Of a DNA stretch of 64,000 nucleotides, positions 47,734 to 55,249 are shown piece by piece; position 1 is the first letter of the stretch, and each line of letters starts with the position of its first letter. The stretch is taken from NCBI RefSeq assembly GCF_015999545.1, contig NZ_CP065546.1, positions 1,736,001 through 1,800,000 of the forward strand, in the 5' to 3' direction. The stretch comes from Lysinibacillus sp. JNUCC-52 (GTDB lineage Bacteria > Bacillota > Bacilli > Bacillales_A > Planococcaceae). The translations under genes were made by a program, and so were the position numbers. Under the pieces are notes generated by a model. It was not told the DNA's origin. It made no database searches and saw only the letters and a program-made list of their open reading frames with translations.

Positions 47734-49180
47734 CAGAGAAATAATCTTTAATACATTGTTGATCGGAAAAAGGGAATTTTTGATTTTTTATTTGCTGTGT
47801 TTGTTCATGCCCTTTTCCGGCAACAAGCACAATATCTCCTTTTTGCGCTTTAGCCAATGCTTGATGGATCGCAACTTTACGGTCTAAAAAAATTTCATAA
47901 TATTGCTGTTCTGAAAAACCAGCAATAATACTTTCATTAATTACTATAGGGTCCTCATCTCTTGGATTATCAGTTGTTAAAAAAATAACATCTGCATACT
48001 TGCTTGCTACAGCACCCATTGCAAAACGTTTTGCCTTATCTCTATTGCCACCACAACTAAACACAAGGTAGATGGTCTTCTTACTATCAAAGGTTTGTAA
48101 TACTGCCTGCAATGCCTCTGCCGTATGTGCGTAATCTACATACACTTCAATCCCTAGTGGGTTATCTATGCGCTCTAGTCTACCTTCTGGTAATCTTAGT
48201 TCCCACATATGTTCAGCTACTTCATCCATCGAGAAGCCTAAACGCCACACCGCCATGAATGCAGCTACTGCATTTTGCACATGATACTTACCAACAAAAG
48301 GTATGGCAATGATGTGCTCAGTCGTTGACGTTTGCAAACATAGTACAGTTTTTCCAATGGTTTCACTCACAATTTGGATATGTAAATCATTGTGATTGTC
48401 AAAGCCAAATGAGCAAGATTTTTTCTTGTCGTAAATACCAACGGATCGGCAAAAATTATCGTCTCCGTTTAACACAATTTTTTTAGATAAATCGGCTAAC
48501 CTTTTTTTAGCACGTTTGTACGCTTCTAGCCCTCCATGGTCTTCTATATGATCCTCTGATAAATTTAGAAATACTCCACAATCAATGTCGCAATGATCAA
48601 GTCTATGTTGTTGCAATCCCATTGAGGAAGCTTCTAAAACAACATGTGTAACACCTTGACGAACACATTGTTTTAAAATAGGATGGAGCTCTTTTGCTTG
48701 TAATGTTGTTAATTGCTCATATTCTGTTTGTTGTTTTTGCCCATTAACAAAGAAGCCTACTGTTCCAATAACTGCTACATTTTTATGTAAAGCCTTTAGT
48801 AATTGGCTTACAAAATGACTTACTGTTGTTTTTCCATTCGTTCCTGTTATGGCAATTACCGACAAAGCTTCAGCTGGAAAAGCAGCTAGCTTTGCGCTTG
48901 CATATGATAAAAACAAAGCGGTATTCGGTACCCAAACGAAAGGAATGTTTTGATCGCTGAATGGTATTGCAATACTTTCCTCGGATACGACGGCCGCAGC
49001 TCCTCTTGCCAGTGCTTCTTTTACAAAACGACTGCCCGATGTTTTTTTTCCTTTTCGCACAATAAAAATATCTCCAGGTTTCACCGCTTGTGCATAATCC
49101 TCTACACCAGTAATGATTGTGCGAATGGATCCACCAGTTACACTACATGGCCAATCTTTCAATAGCTCAGCTAATTGCAA
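47711..49180 (-). CDS. murE: MurE-type UDP-MurNAc-tripeptide synthetase, meso-diaminopimelate-adding signature
   Basis: 489 residues. N-terminal UDP-binding domain (residues 1-100), central ATPase with P-loop GTNGKTT (113-119), and C-terminal substrate domain. Residues that contact meso-DAP in known enzymes are present: GGNRDKAKR, DNPR (404-407) and GKGHE (455-459). Lysine-adding enzymes of the S. aureus type have DNPA and SKGRE instead. The start is TTG at 49180 after AAAGGAGGATGAGACA. It is a single-gene unit far from the dcw cluster, which lacks murE. A terminator closes ylbC upstream, and a CATATGATA -10 element suggests mother-cell transcription. A role in making DAP-containing spore peptidoglycan is inferred. 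Confidence 0.93.
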   Translation of the reverse strand: MQLAELLKDWPCSVTGGSIRTIITGVEDYAQAVKPGDIFIVRKGKKTSGSRFVKEALARGAAAVVSEESIAIPFSDQNIPFVWVPNTALFLSYASAKLAAFPAEALSVIAITGTNGKTTVSHFVSQLLKALHKNVAVIGTVGFFVNGQKQQTEYEQLTTLQAKELHPILKQCVRQGVTHVVLEASSMGLQQHRLDHCDIDCGVFLNLSEDHIEDHGGLEAYKRAKKRLADLSKKIVLNGDDNFCRSVGIYDKKKSCSFGFDNHNDLHIQIVSETIGKTVLCLQTSTTEHIIAIPFVGKYHVQNAVAAFMAVWRLGFSMDEVAEHMWELRLPEGRLERIDNPLGIEVYVDYAHTAEALQAVLQTFDSKKTIYLVFSCGGNRDKAKRFAMGAVASKYADVIFLTTDNPRDEDPIVINESIIAGFSEQQYYEIFLDRKVAIHQALAKAQKGDIVLVAGKGHEQTQQIKNQKFPFSDQQCIKDYFSVMTDGAE

Positions 49181-49204
49181 TGTCTCATCCTCCTTTCAGT
49201 TCTC

Positions 49205-49230
49205 TATCATATGACGGCTTTTGTAACGGT
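49205..49230 (-). promoter_or_regulatory. Candidate mother-cell (SigK/SigE) promoter of murE
   Basis: On the minus strand CATATGATA (49205-49213) fits the sigma-K -10, CATAnnnTA. It also matches the sigma-E -10 at 6 of 8 positions. CACC with the AC pair at 49229-49230 lies 15 nt upstream, near the expected sigma-K -35 (mACm). The element is 25 nt before the TTG start. The -35 is a weak signal by nature. Confidence 0.4.
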
Positions 49231-49351
49231 GTGACGAAAAATGTAGATGCCTCCTCATACCAGTTAAACGGGCTATTTTAAAGGTGGAATCTTGCAATCC
49301 ATTAACCAGTACAAAAAATATTAGTCGTTCGATTTTGCCGATTTTAAGCAC

Positions 49352-49387
49352 AAAAAAAGATTGTCTTGAATTAATCAAGACAATCTT
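49352..49387 (-). terminator. Terminator downstream of ylbC
   Basis: AAGATTGTCTTGA and its complement (13 bp) around ATTAA, followed by TTTTTTT on the minus strand. It separates ylbC from murE. The 49231-49558 gap otherwise holds the repeat element at 49398-49590 and nothing else recognised. Confidence 0.9.
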
Positions 49388-49397
49388 CTATAAATAA

Positions 49398-49590
49398 AAT
49401 TGTTTGAGTGCCTGTCACTTAACATGGGCACTATATCGAAAAAATCCAATTCGCTTTTCAGTAAGCGGCTAACCTCGCTGTCGTACAGTTTGTTGCCTCT
49501 TACGTTTTGAGCTGTTCCCGCATAAATTTTTACTTAGTTAACCCTACTGGTAGCGCCGTTAAAATTCAGAATTGTTTGAGTGACTGTCAC
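49398..49590. repeat. Repeat element with direct GTGCC-type ends, running into ylbC
   Basis: AATTGTTTGAGTGCCTGTCA (49398) and AATTGTTTGAGTGACTGTCA (49570) are direct repeats about 172 bp apart. The layout matches the element at 40630-40764 in inverted orientation. The right-hand repeat lies inside the 3' end of ylbC and encodes its last residues. CAAACAATTCTGAAT next to it is identical to the arm of the palindrome at 16003-16051. Confidence 0.75.
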
Positions 49591-50683
49591 TCTCAGTTTC
49601 TTCTACGGATTCTTCACTATCATCTTTTTCCTTCGATGGCTCCATAAAAATTTGTGTATAGTAATTTAAAAAGACACCTGATCCTACAGCAGTATATTTA
49701 TCGTTTAAAATCACTTTGCGATGTTCAGGTGAATTTAGCCAGCCATGCATTGCTTCAATCGCATCAAAGTATGCTGTGGCAAGGTTTTCATTCGCATTAC
49801 TATAAGCAATTTCTTGTGAGTCTAAACGTTTCTTTAAATCTCCATTTGTTGGAGACTCATGACCAGAAAAATTTTGCACCTTCATATCTTCACTGTGCAA
49901 TTTAGCTACTTCCTCTAATTTTTCATCAAATGCCAACGGCGCTAAATCATGATGAACACGCGTGACATTAATTAAATCATCAAGCTGTGCCGTACTAGCT
50001 TCATTGATGTCCTGCTGTAAAAATGAGGAAGGCGGTGTAGGACTAACAAGCTCCCCTTGATAAATCATTTCGTAAGGTTGATGAAGTACGAGCGTCTCGC
50101 TATCAGTGAAGCGAACACCTTGTAGTGCACTCGTTTCGCTATCAATATAAAGCTGTGCAAACAGCCCATCAAATTTTATAAGTAGTCTAGTCTGCATATC
50201 TTCCTCACTCATAGAGAAAATGAAAATATTCTCCCCGACATTGGCAGCTACTTCATAATCAATAATGGTCATTCGGTAAATATCGTCCCGCTTCTGACCT
50301 ATTTTAAAAGGTGTAGCATCTAGCTTATCACCCGCTATGTATACTTGTGTCACAACATCATTTTGCACACCTAACATAAAAAATGTTGATACACTTGTTT
50401 TATAAACCCACCATTCGTAACCAAACGATGAAGGCTCTTTCCTTGCTGGTTCACCATATTGTTCTAAGACAACTTGTATTCCTTGGCCAATTAATGTCGA
50501 CATACCACTTTGCGGACGTGTCATCGCTCCAACTTCTGGCTGCTCCAGTTCTGTTTTCGGAATAATATTTGAACTGGCATTTGGCCCTTCTAGCGGCTCA
50601 TTTTCCTTGGGCGTACTAAAGAACATAAAGCCGATAAACGCAATCGTTGCACAGGCAATTAAAATGCGAAATAAAGCTTTCAT
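49559..50683 (-). CDS. ylbC: YlbC, CAP-domain (SCP-like) exported protein
   Basis: 374 residues. One N-terminal membrane segment (about 5-23), a CAP-associated domain (about 65-205, IGQGIQVVLEQYGEPARKEP) and a C-terminal CAP/SCP domain (about 230-350) with HSEDMKVQNFSGHESP and ENLATAYFDAIEAMHGWLNS. CAP proteins of Bacilli are extracellular with unknown activity. The acidic tail ending DSHSNNSEF is partly encoded by a dispersed repeat. The ATG follows AAAGGGGTCGAGT. Confidence 0.9.
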   Translation of the reverse strand: MKALFRILIACATIAFIGFMFFSTPKENEPLEGPNASSNIIPKTELEQPEVGAMTRPQSGMSTLIGQGIQVVLEQYGEPARKEPSSFGYEWWVYKTSVSTFFMLGVQNDVVTQVYIAGDKLDATPFKIGQKRDDIYRMTIIDYEVAANVGENIFIFSMSEEDMQTRLLIKFDGLFAQLYIDSETSALQGVRFTDSETLVLHQPYEMIYQGELVSPTPPSSFLQQDINEASTAQLDDLINVTRVHHDLAPLAFDEKLEEVAKLHSEDMKVQNFSGHESPTNGDLKKRLDSQEIAYSNANENLATAYFDAIEAMHGWLNSPEHRKVILNDKYTAVGSGVFLNYYTQIFMEPSKEKDDSEESVEETESDSHSNNSEF

Positions 50684-50737
50684 ACTCGACCCCTTTCTTC
50701 CCCATTATTGTAAGTTATTATATCAATTGTAAACGTG

Positions 50738-50783
50738 TTGACACAATGTTGTCATTGCAACAATGTCAAATATGCTCTATTAT
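50738..50783 (+). promoter_or_regulatory. Candidate promoter with overlapping inverted repeat, yugN-like gene
   Basis: TTGCAA (50755-50760) and TATTAT (50778-50783) are 17 nt apart, a fair sigma-A pair. TTGACA-C-AATGTTG on the left mirrors CAACAA-TGTCAA on the right around 50750, an imperfect inverted repeat overlapping the -35. Possible operator; the regulator is unknown. Confidence 0.35.
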
Positions 50784-50830
50784 AAAAATGAGCGTATACT
50801 TTGTACGAAAAGCTAAAGGAGGATTATTAG

Positions 50831-51232
50831 ATGTATTTTGAGAATACTAACCTTGAAAATTTAACAGCTGACCAAGAACTAATTGAAAACATTATGAAAA
50901 ATAATGGATTAGAATGTGACGGTGCTTGGGATTACGAACGCATGACTTTCGACCGTCGTTTCGATACTCGTGAAGGCCGTTACTACCTACGCGTATTCGC
51001 ATATGCGCAATCAGGTGATGTTGGTGCACACGATGCTGTCCTTACATTAATGAAACCAGCTCTTGGTAAATACTACTATCCACATGGTGTTGAGTATGGT
51101 GACGATGAAGTGTTCCCAGCTCATCTTGTAAAAAAATGTGATGAAATCTTAAAAAAAGTAAGATTAGACTTAGAAGCATTCGTAGTTGAGTCTCCTTCTA
51201 ACAAAAAAGCGTTGGAAACTGTTAACGCTTAA
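50831..51232 (+). CDS. YugN-like family protein
   Basis: 133 residues, soluble. GAWDYERMTFDRRFDTREGR, YYLRVFAYAQSGDVG and GKYYYPHGVEYGDDEVFP are the family's conserved blocks. Function unknown; widespread single-copy protein in Bacillales. The ATG follows AAAGGAGGATTATTAG. It is a one-gene unit closed by the hairpin at 51351. Confidence 0.88.
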   Translation: MYFENTNLENLTADQELIENIMKNNGLECDGAWDYERMTFDRRFDTREGRYYLRVFAYAQSGDVGAHDAVLTLMKPALGKYYYPHGVEYGDDEVFPAHLVKKCDEILKKVRLDLEAFVVESPSNKKALETVNA

Positions 51233-51350
51233 GCCAATGTCTTTGCATATTAATGACCTAAAACGATGGCATTGATGCTACAATAAGTTCATGTTTACTT
51301 GCTGCTAAAATGCAAGCTGTCATAAAAATGTATATGTATGATTATTAAGA

Positions 51351-51376
51351 AAAGACTGGTGGTCCAGTCTTTTTTA
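51351..51376 (+). terminator. Terminator of the yugN-like gene
   Basis: AAAAGACTGG and CCAGTCTTTT (10 bp) around TGGT, followed by further T. It lies about 120 nt past the stop. Confidence 0.8.
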
Positions 51377-51441
51377 TTTTGAGTAAAAAAATTTTTTCTT
51401 CTCATACTAACTATATCTTTCAAATGATGTAGGTGAGATAC

Positions 51442-52506
51442 TTGATAGAATTTTTTAAAAGACCCTTTTTTCGCCATCCTATAATCGTTATCGCTATAGG
51501 ATTAATTTTACTTTGGTTTTTATCCTTATCTTTTCCTATACTTCTTGCCTATGTAACCGCACTATTATTAGAGCCTTTCATTATTCAAATGAGCGAACGC
51601 TTTCGAAAAAAGCGTAAAATCATTGTCTCCATTTTTTTAGTTTTCTTTTTTTGTATAACATTACTATTATGTATTCTCATTGGCTATATAAGCTGGAAAC
51701 AGTTTTCATCATTTATTATTCATATTCCAGATTATCTTAACCAATTGTCAGCACTATGGATTCAAATCCAATCCAAGCTAGCCAATTATACGTACCATTT
51801 ACCTTTAGATCTTGTGGCACAAATTCAAGTAATGATTGGACGAGGACTATCTTCCATTGAAAAATTTGCACTTTCCTTAACAAATATTAATGATTGGTCG
51901 TCGTTACTCTCCTATATACCATCTCTGTTATTTGATATTTTCGTGTATTGGATAGTGCTATATATGCTACTTTTAGATTTACCATCCATCAACCAAAGAT
52001 TATTGGCACCAATCCCTTTTCATTACCACCAAAAAATCCTTTTTATCGGAGAGCGTGTTAAAGTGGCATTATTCGGCTTTATAAAAGCTCAATTACTTGT
52101 TGGAATTTGTATATTTGCAGTCGCCTTAATATCGTTTTTTTTATTAAAAACACCATTTCCCTTTATATTAGCACTTTTAATTGTCGTCTTAGATATTATT
52201 CCCTTTTTAGACTCATTTATTTTACTGTTACCTTGGGCAATTTACAAAGCGTTTACTGGTGATTACGTCTTTGCTATTGCCTTAGTTGTGCTGACAGTCA
52301 TCCTATTTTTAATACGTCGTATGATTGAACCAAAAATTATTGGTGATAAAATTGGTCTTTCTTCGCTCTCCACTTTTATCGCAATGTTTATCGGCTTTAA
52401 AATATTTGGTTTTCTCGGTATTTTAATCGGCCCTCTACTCGTTGTCGTTGCTCTTTCTTTATTTAATCAGCCTTCTACAAAAAATCTCCCACCTTCTCAA
52501 GAGTAA
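51442..52506 (+). CDS. ytvI: AI-2E-family permease-like membrane protein, YtvI type
   Basis: 354 residues from TTG at 51442, after TAGGTGAGATAC. About eight membrane segments with a central soluble region (about 75-140). IGDKIGLSSLSTFIAMFIGFK and RRMIEPKI near the C-terminus mark the family. B. subtilis YtvI is a sporulation integral membrane protein; other paralogues (YueF, YdbI) are possible identities. Its last codons lie inside the terminator hairpin at 52479-52520. Confidence 0.75.
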   Translation: MIEFFKRPFFRHPIIVIAIGLILLWFLSLSFPILLAYVTALLLEPFIIQMSERFRKKRKIIVSIFLVFFFCITLLLCILIGYISWKQFSSFIIHIPDYLNQLSALWIQIQSKLANYTYHLPLDLVAQIQVMIGRGLSSIEKFALSLTNINDWSSLLSYIPSLLFDIFVYWIVLYMLLLDLPSINQRLLAPIPFHYHQKILFIGERVKVALFGFIKAQLLVGICIFAVALISFFLLKTPFPFILALLIVVLDIIPFLDSFILLLPWAIYKAFTGDYVFAIALVVLTVILFLIRRMIEPKIIGDKIGLSSLSTFIAMFIGFKIFGFLGILIGPLLVVVALSLFNQPSTKNLPPSQE

Positions 52507-52520
52507 GGAGGGAGATTTTT
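52479..52520. terminator. Bidirectional terminator overlapping the end of ytvI
   Basis: AAAAATCTCCCACC pairs with GGAGGGAGATTTTT (one mismatch) around a loop holding the ytvI stop codon. The convergent ctaM-like gene ends 4 nt beyond. The left arm codes for the last residues of YtvI. Confidence 0.85.
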
Positions 52521-52523
52521 ATG

Positions 52524-52985
52524 TTAAAATCCTAAAATCGCTTTAATAACAGACGTTGTTTCGCCTGGCTCAAATAATATATACAGTAACATGTACACCA
52601 TAACACCTGTTACGGCTACAAAGAACCAAATAATACTTGTAATTGGCCCAATACGCTTATGAAGCTTAATGTTTGTTTTTAAACCTGAAATAATACTAAC
52701 AAGTCCAAACACAGCTCCAACCGTTGCTAATGTAATGTGGAAAATTAAAAAGAATGTATAGTAAGGTTTTAAATCCTCACCGCCACCAAAAGCTGTATTA
52801 CCAATAAAGACCGTACGTGAAGCGTAGATGATAAAGAAGCAAAGTGCAGCAACACCAGCAGCTAACATAACCTTTTTATGTGCTTCTACTTTTCCCTTTA
52901 TAATTAAGCCCCAACCAATTGCTACAAGTACAGCACTTATTACAATAAATGATGTACTAATAGTAGGCAAAATTTGCAATTCCAT
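52524..52985 (-). CDS. ctaM: DUF420 membrane protein, CtaM/YozB-like oxidase biogenesis factor
   Basis: 153 residues with four or five membrane segments. LPTISTSFIVISAVLVAIGW and FLIFHITLATVGAV (histidine in a membrane helix) fit DUF420. CtaM is required for mature heme-copper oxidases in S. aureus and B. subtilis. Location next to ctaG supports the call. Confidence 0.85.
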   Translation of the reverse strand: MELQILPTISTSFIVISAVLVAIGWGLIIKGKVEAHKKVMLAAGVAALCFFIIYASRTVFIGNTAFGGGEDLKPYYTFFLIFHITLATVGAVFGLVSIISGLKTNIKLHKRIGPITSIIWFFVAVTGVMVYMLLYILFEPGETTSVIKAILGF

Positions 52986-53020
52986 TCACAAAACCCCTTA
53001 TACAAAATAAATTTCAATTA

Positions 53021-53950
53021 TTACAGCTGATGTTGATGTTCTCTTTCCCATTTCTGTTGGTGTGCCTTTAATGCATCGGCAGTAATTTTATCAGGGTCCT
53101 TTTGCTCAGAACGATACCATTTTGTAAAAATAGCGCCGATTAAAACACCAAAAATAAGCTCTTGTAAGATTTTCATAAGAACACCACCAAGTTGCTGATC
53201 CGCAGCAGGCTTCATATCTGTAAATAACTCTGGTCCAGATAAAGACAAGCCCGATAAAGTTGAGGCTGGTACACATAGCTCCATTGCTTTGAGCCAAGCT
53301 TCACCACTCGTATATGTTTCATACATAGCGTTAGGCGCAAAAATAATTAATGCACATGCAGGTGTAATTAAAACAGCATTGGCAATAATATACGCTAATT
53401 TATGCAAAGGTTTCATTTCATCACTATCTGGTATTTTTTGAATTAGAGGCCAGTACATTAAAACAGAAGAAACAAATAATACAAATGTATAAGTACCATG
53501 TAATGTTTCGTTTAATTTAATGTAATCTAATACTGATGGTAAATGGTAGATAGAAAATAAACCTATAAAAACAAATATCGCAACCACTGGTAATGTTAAC
53601 ACTTTAAATAAAGGTTTGACAACAGGCGCTTCAATAGCAACTTTCCACACCCACCATGGAATACCTTTAATTAAGAATATTGGCACAAGCAATAAAAGAA
53701 TCGCCATTTGGACCATATGCATTGTAAACATAATATGGGCCATTAAATCAATCGGAGAACCTTTAATAATATAAATCGTAATCATTGCCAATACAAAATA
53801 AATTGCTTCACTTTTTTTCAATGGCTCACTTACTTTAAAATCTTTACGCCATTTCGTTGTCACTAAAAAGTAGATCGCTGTTATAAAAACGAGAACCCCT
53901 ATTAAATACGGGCTCCATAAAGCTTGGAAACCAAATATACTAAGTGGCAT
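53021..53950 (-). CDS. ctaG: CtaG, cytochrome caa3 oxidase assembly factor
   Basis: 309 residues with seven membrane segments. DLMAHIMFTMHMVQMAILL and IPWWVWK are typical of the Bacillus CtaG family, which delivers copper to the caa3 oxidase. It is separated from ctaF by 328 bp containing the ctaF terminator. It therefore has its own promoter, unlike the contiguous ctaBCDEFG of B. subtilis. Confidence 0.92.
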   Translation of the reverse strand: MPLSIFGFQALWSPYLIGVLVFITAIYFLVTTKWRKDFKVSEPLKKSEAIYFVLAMITIYIIKGSPIDLMAHIMFTMHMVQMAILLLLVPIFLIKGIPWWVWKVAIEAPVVKPLFKVLTLPVVAIFVFIGLFSIYHLPSVLDYIKLNETLHGTYTFVLFVSSVLMYWPLIQKIPDSDEMKPLHKLAYIIANAVLITPACALIIFAPNAMYETYTSGEAWLKAMELCVPASTLSGLSLSGPELFTDMKPAADQQLGGVLMKILQELIFGVLIGAIFTKWYRSEQKDPDKITADALKAHQQKWEREHQHQL

Positions 53951-54230
53951 ACAATACGCGCTCCTTTAACTTTTTCCAGCATACATTCCTAACGCCTTAA
54001 GCGAGTGATGCATACCAAAATGTTTTACTTATCTTGGATACAAACTTCTACAAAATAAAGTTAAGCCTCTAGCGAATGTCGTGTTTTTTTAGCGTTAGCA
54101 CAATAAAAACGGGCACAATTAAACAGAGACATAATGAAAACTCAGTACTCCTATTATAAAACGCTTACAGCTATACTGCAATGAACGAACGGTGAACAAT
54201 TTACCAGCACTACATTGTATTAGCAAAACA

Positions 54231-54273
54231 AAAAAAAGCACGTCTCCGCGAAGAGCAGAGAACATGCTTTTTT
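54231..54273 (-). terminator. Terminator of ctaBCDEF
   Basis: AAAAAAGCATGTTCTC and GGAGACGTGCTTTTTT form a stem with two mismatches, followed by T on the minus strand, 6 nt past ctaF. The remaining 53951-54230 is AT-rich with no gene; it should contain the ctaG promoter, which I could not place. Confidence 0.85.
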
Positions 54274-54278
54274 GGTGA

Positions 54279-54623
54279 TTACCACCAAATAATTGTTAAA
54301 AATGCTAAGAAGAATGTAAATGCGATTAATATCCCCATCCACATAAAGAATCCAATAACACCACCGAAGTGTGTTTTTTTGTCTTCTAAGTGCATGAAAG
54401 CATAAAGTTGAAGAACAACTTGAACGCCTGCAAGCAATAACACAAATGGAGCTATTAAGTATTTAGAAAAACCAGCAGCAACGACAGCGAACGCGATAAA
54501 CGTTAAGAAAATCATGATCGCAAAGTTGATTACTTGTTTACGCATATGAACGGCATTATGATGACGATCATACTCGAATTGAGCTTGAGACTTAGCAACT
54601 ACAGGTGTATCGTGTGATGACAT
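54279..54623 (-). CDS. ctaF: Cytochrome caa3 oxidase subunit IV
   Basis: 114 residues from the ATG at 54623, after GGGAGTGATCGGATA. Three membrane segments; QVVLQLYAFMHLEDKK is the COX4-type signature. Its ATG shares one base with the ctaE stop (TAATG). Confidence 0.94.
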   Translation of the reverse strand: MSSHDTPVVAKSQAQFEYDRHHNAVHMRKQVINFAIMIFLTFIAFAVVAAGFSKYLIAPFVLLLAGVQVVLQLYAFMHLEDKKTHFGGVIGFFMWMGILIAFTFFLAFLTIIWW

Positions 54624-55249
54624 TATCCGATCACTCCCATCAAGTATACTACTGTAAAGATAAATACCCAAACAACGTCGATAAAGTGCCAGTATAATGC
54701 AGCCACAAAGAATTTAGGCGCATTGTACAAGTTAAGACCACGTTTAGCGTTACGAACAAGTAAAGTCGTAATCCATACTAAACCTAAAGTTACGTGGAAA
54801 CCGTGTGTACCTACTAGCGTATAGAACGAAGTTGCGAATGCAGATTGGTTAAATGTGAAACCAAGGTGCACATAGTGTTGGAACTCATAAATTTCTAGGG
54901 CAAGGAAGCCAAGACCTAAAAGTAATGTAATTGCTAACCAAGTTTGCATACCTTTGTAATTAAAGTTACGCATATGGTAGATTGCATAAACTGATGTCAG
55001 TGAAGACGTTAATAGTAACATCGTCATCGCAAATGCTAACGGTAATTCAAATAAACCTTGTGTTGTGAACTCCATGCCAGCTGGCCCTTTGTTCTTAAGT
55101 GCTAAGTAAGTCGCAAATAAACTTGCGAAAAGTACAACTTCACAGGCAAGGAAAATCCAGAAACCAACGACTTTATTTTTTCCTTCCATCGTTGCTTGTT
55201 CAGGATGATCTGGCCAAGTATGAGGAGTAAATTTAGTATTGATATCCAT
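54623..55249 (-). CDS. ctaE: Cytochrome caa3 oxidase subunit III
   Basis: 208 residues with five membrane segments. GFHVTLGLVWITTLLVRN and ALYWHFIDVVWVFIFTVVYL are subunit III signatures. Start and stop overlap the neighbouring genes by one base each (TAATG), a tight translational series. Confidence 0.97.
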   Translation of the reverse strand: MDINTKFTPHTWPDHPEQATMEGKNKVVGFWIFLACEVVLFASLFATYLALKNKGPAGMEFTTQGLFELPLAFAMTMLLLTSSLTSVYAIYHMRNFNYKGMQTWLAITLLLGLGFLALEIYEFQHYVHLGFTFNQSAFATSFYTLVGTHGFHVTLGLVWITTLLVRNAKRGLNLYNAPKFFVAALYWHFIDVVWVFIFTVVYLMGVIG

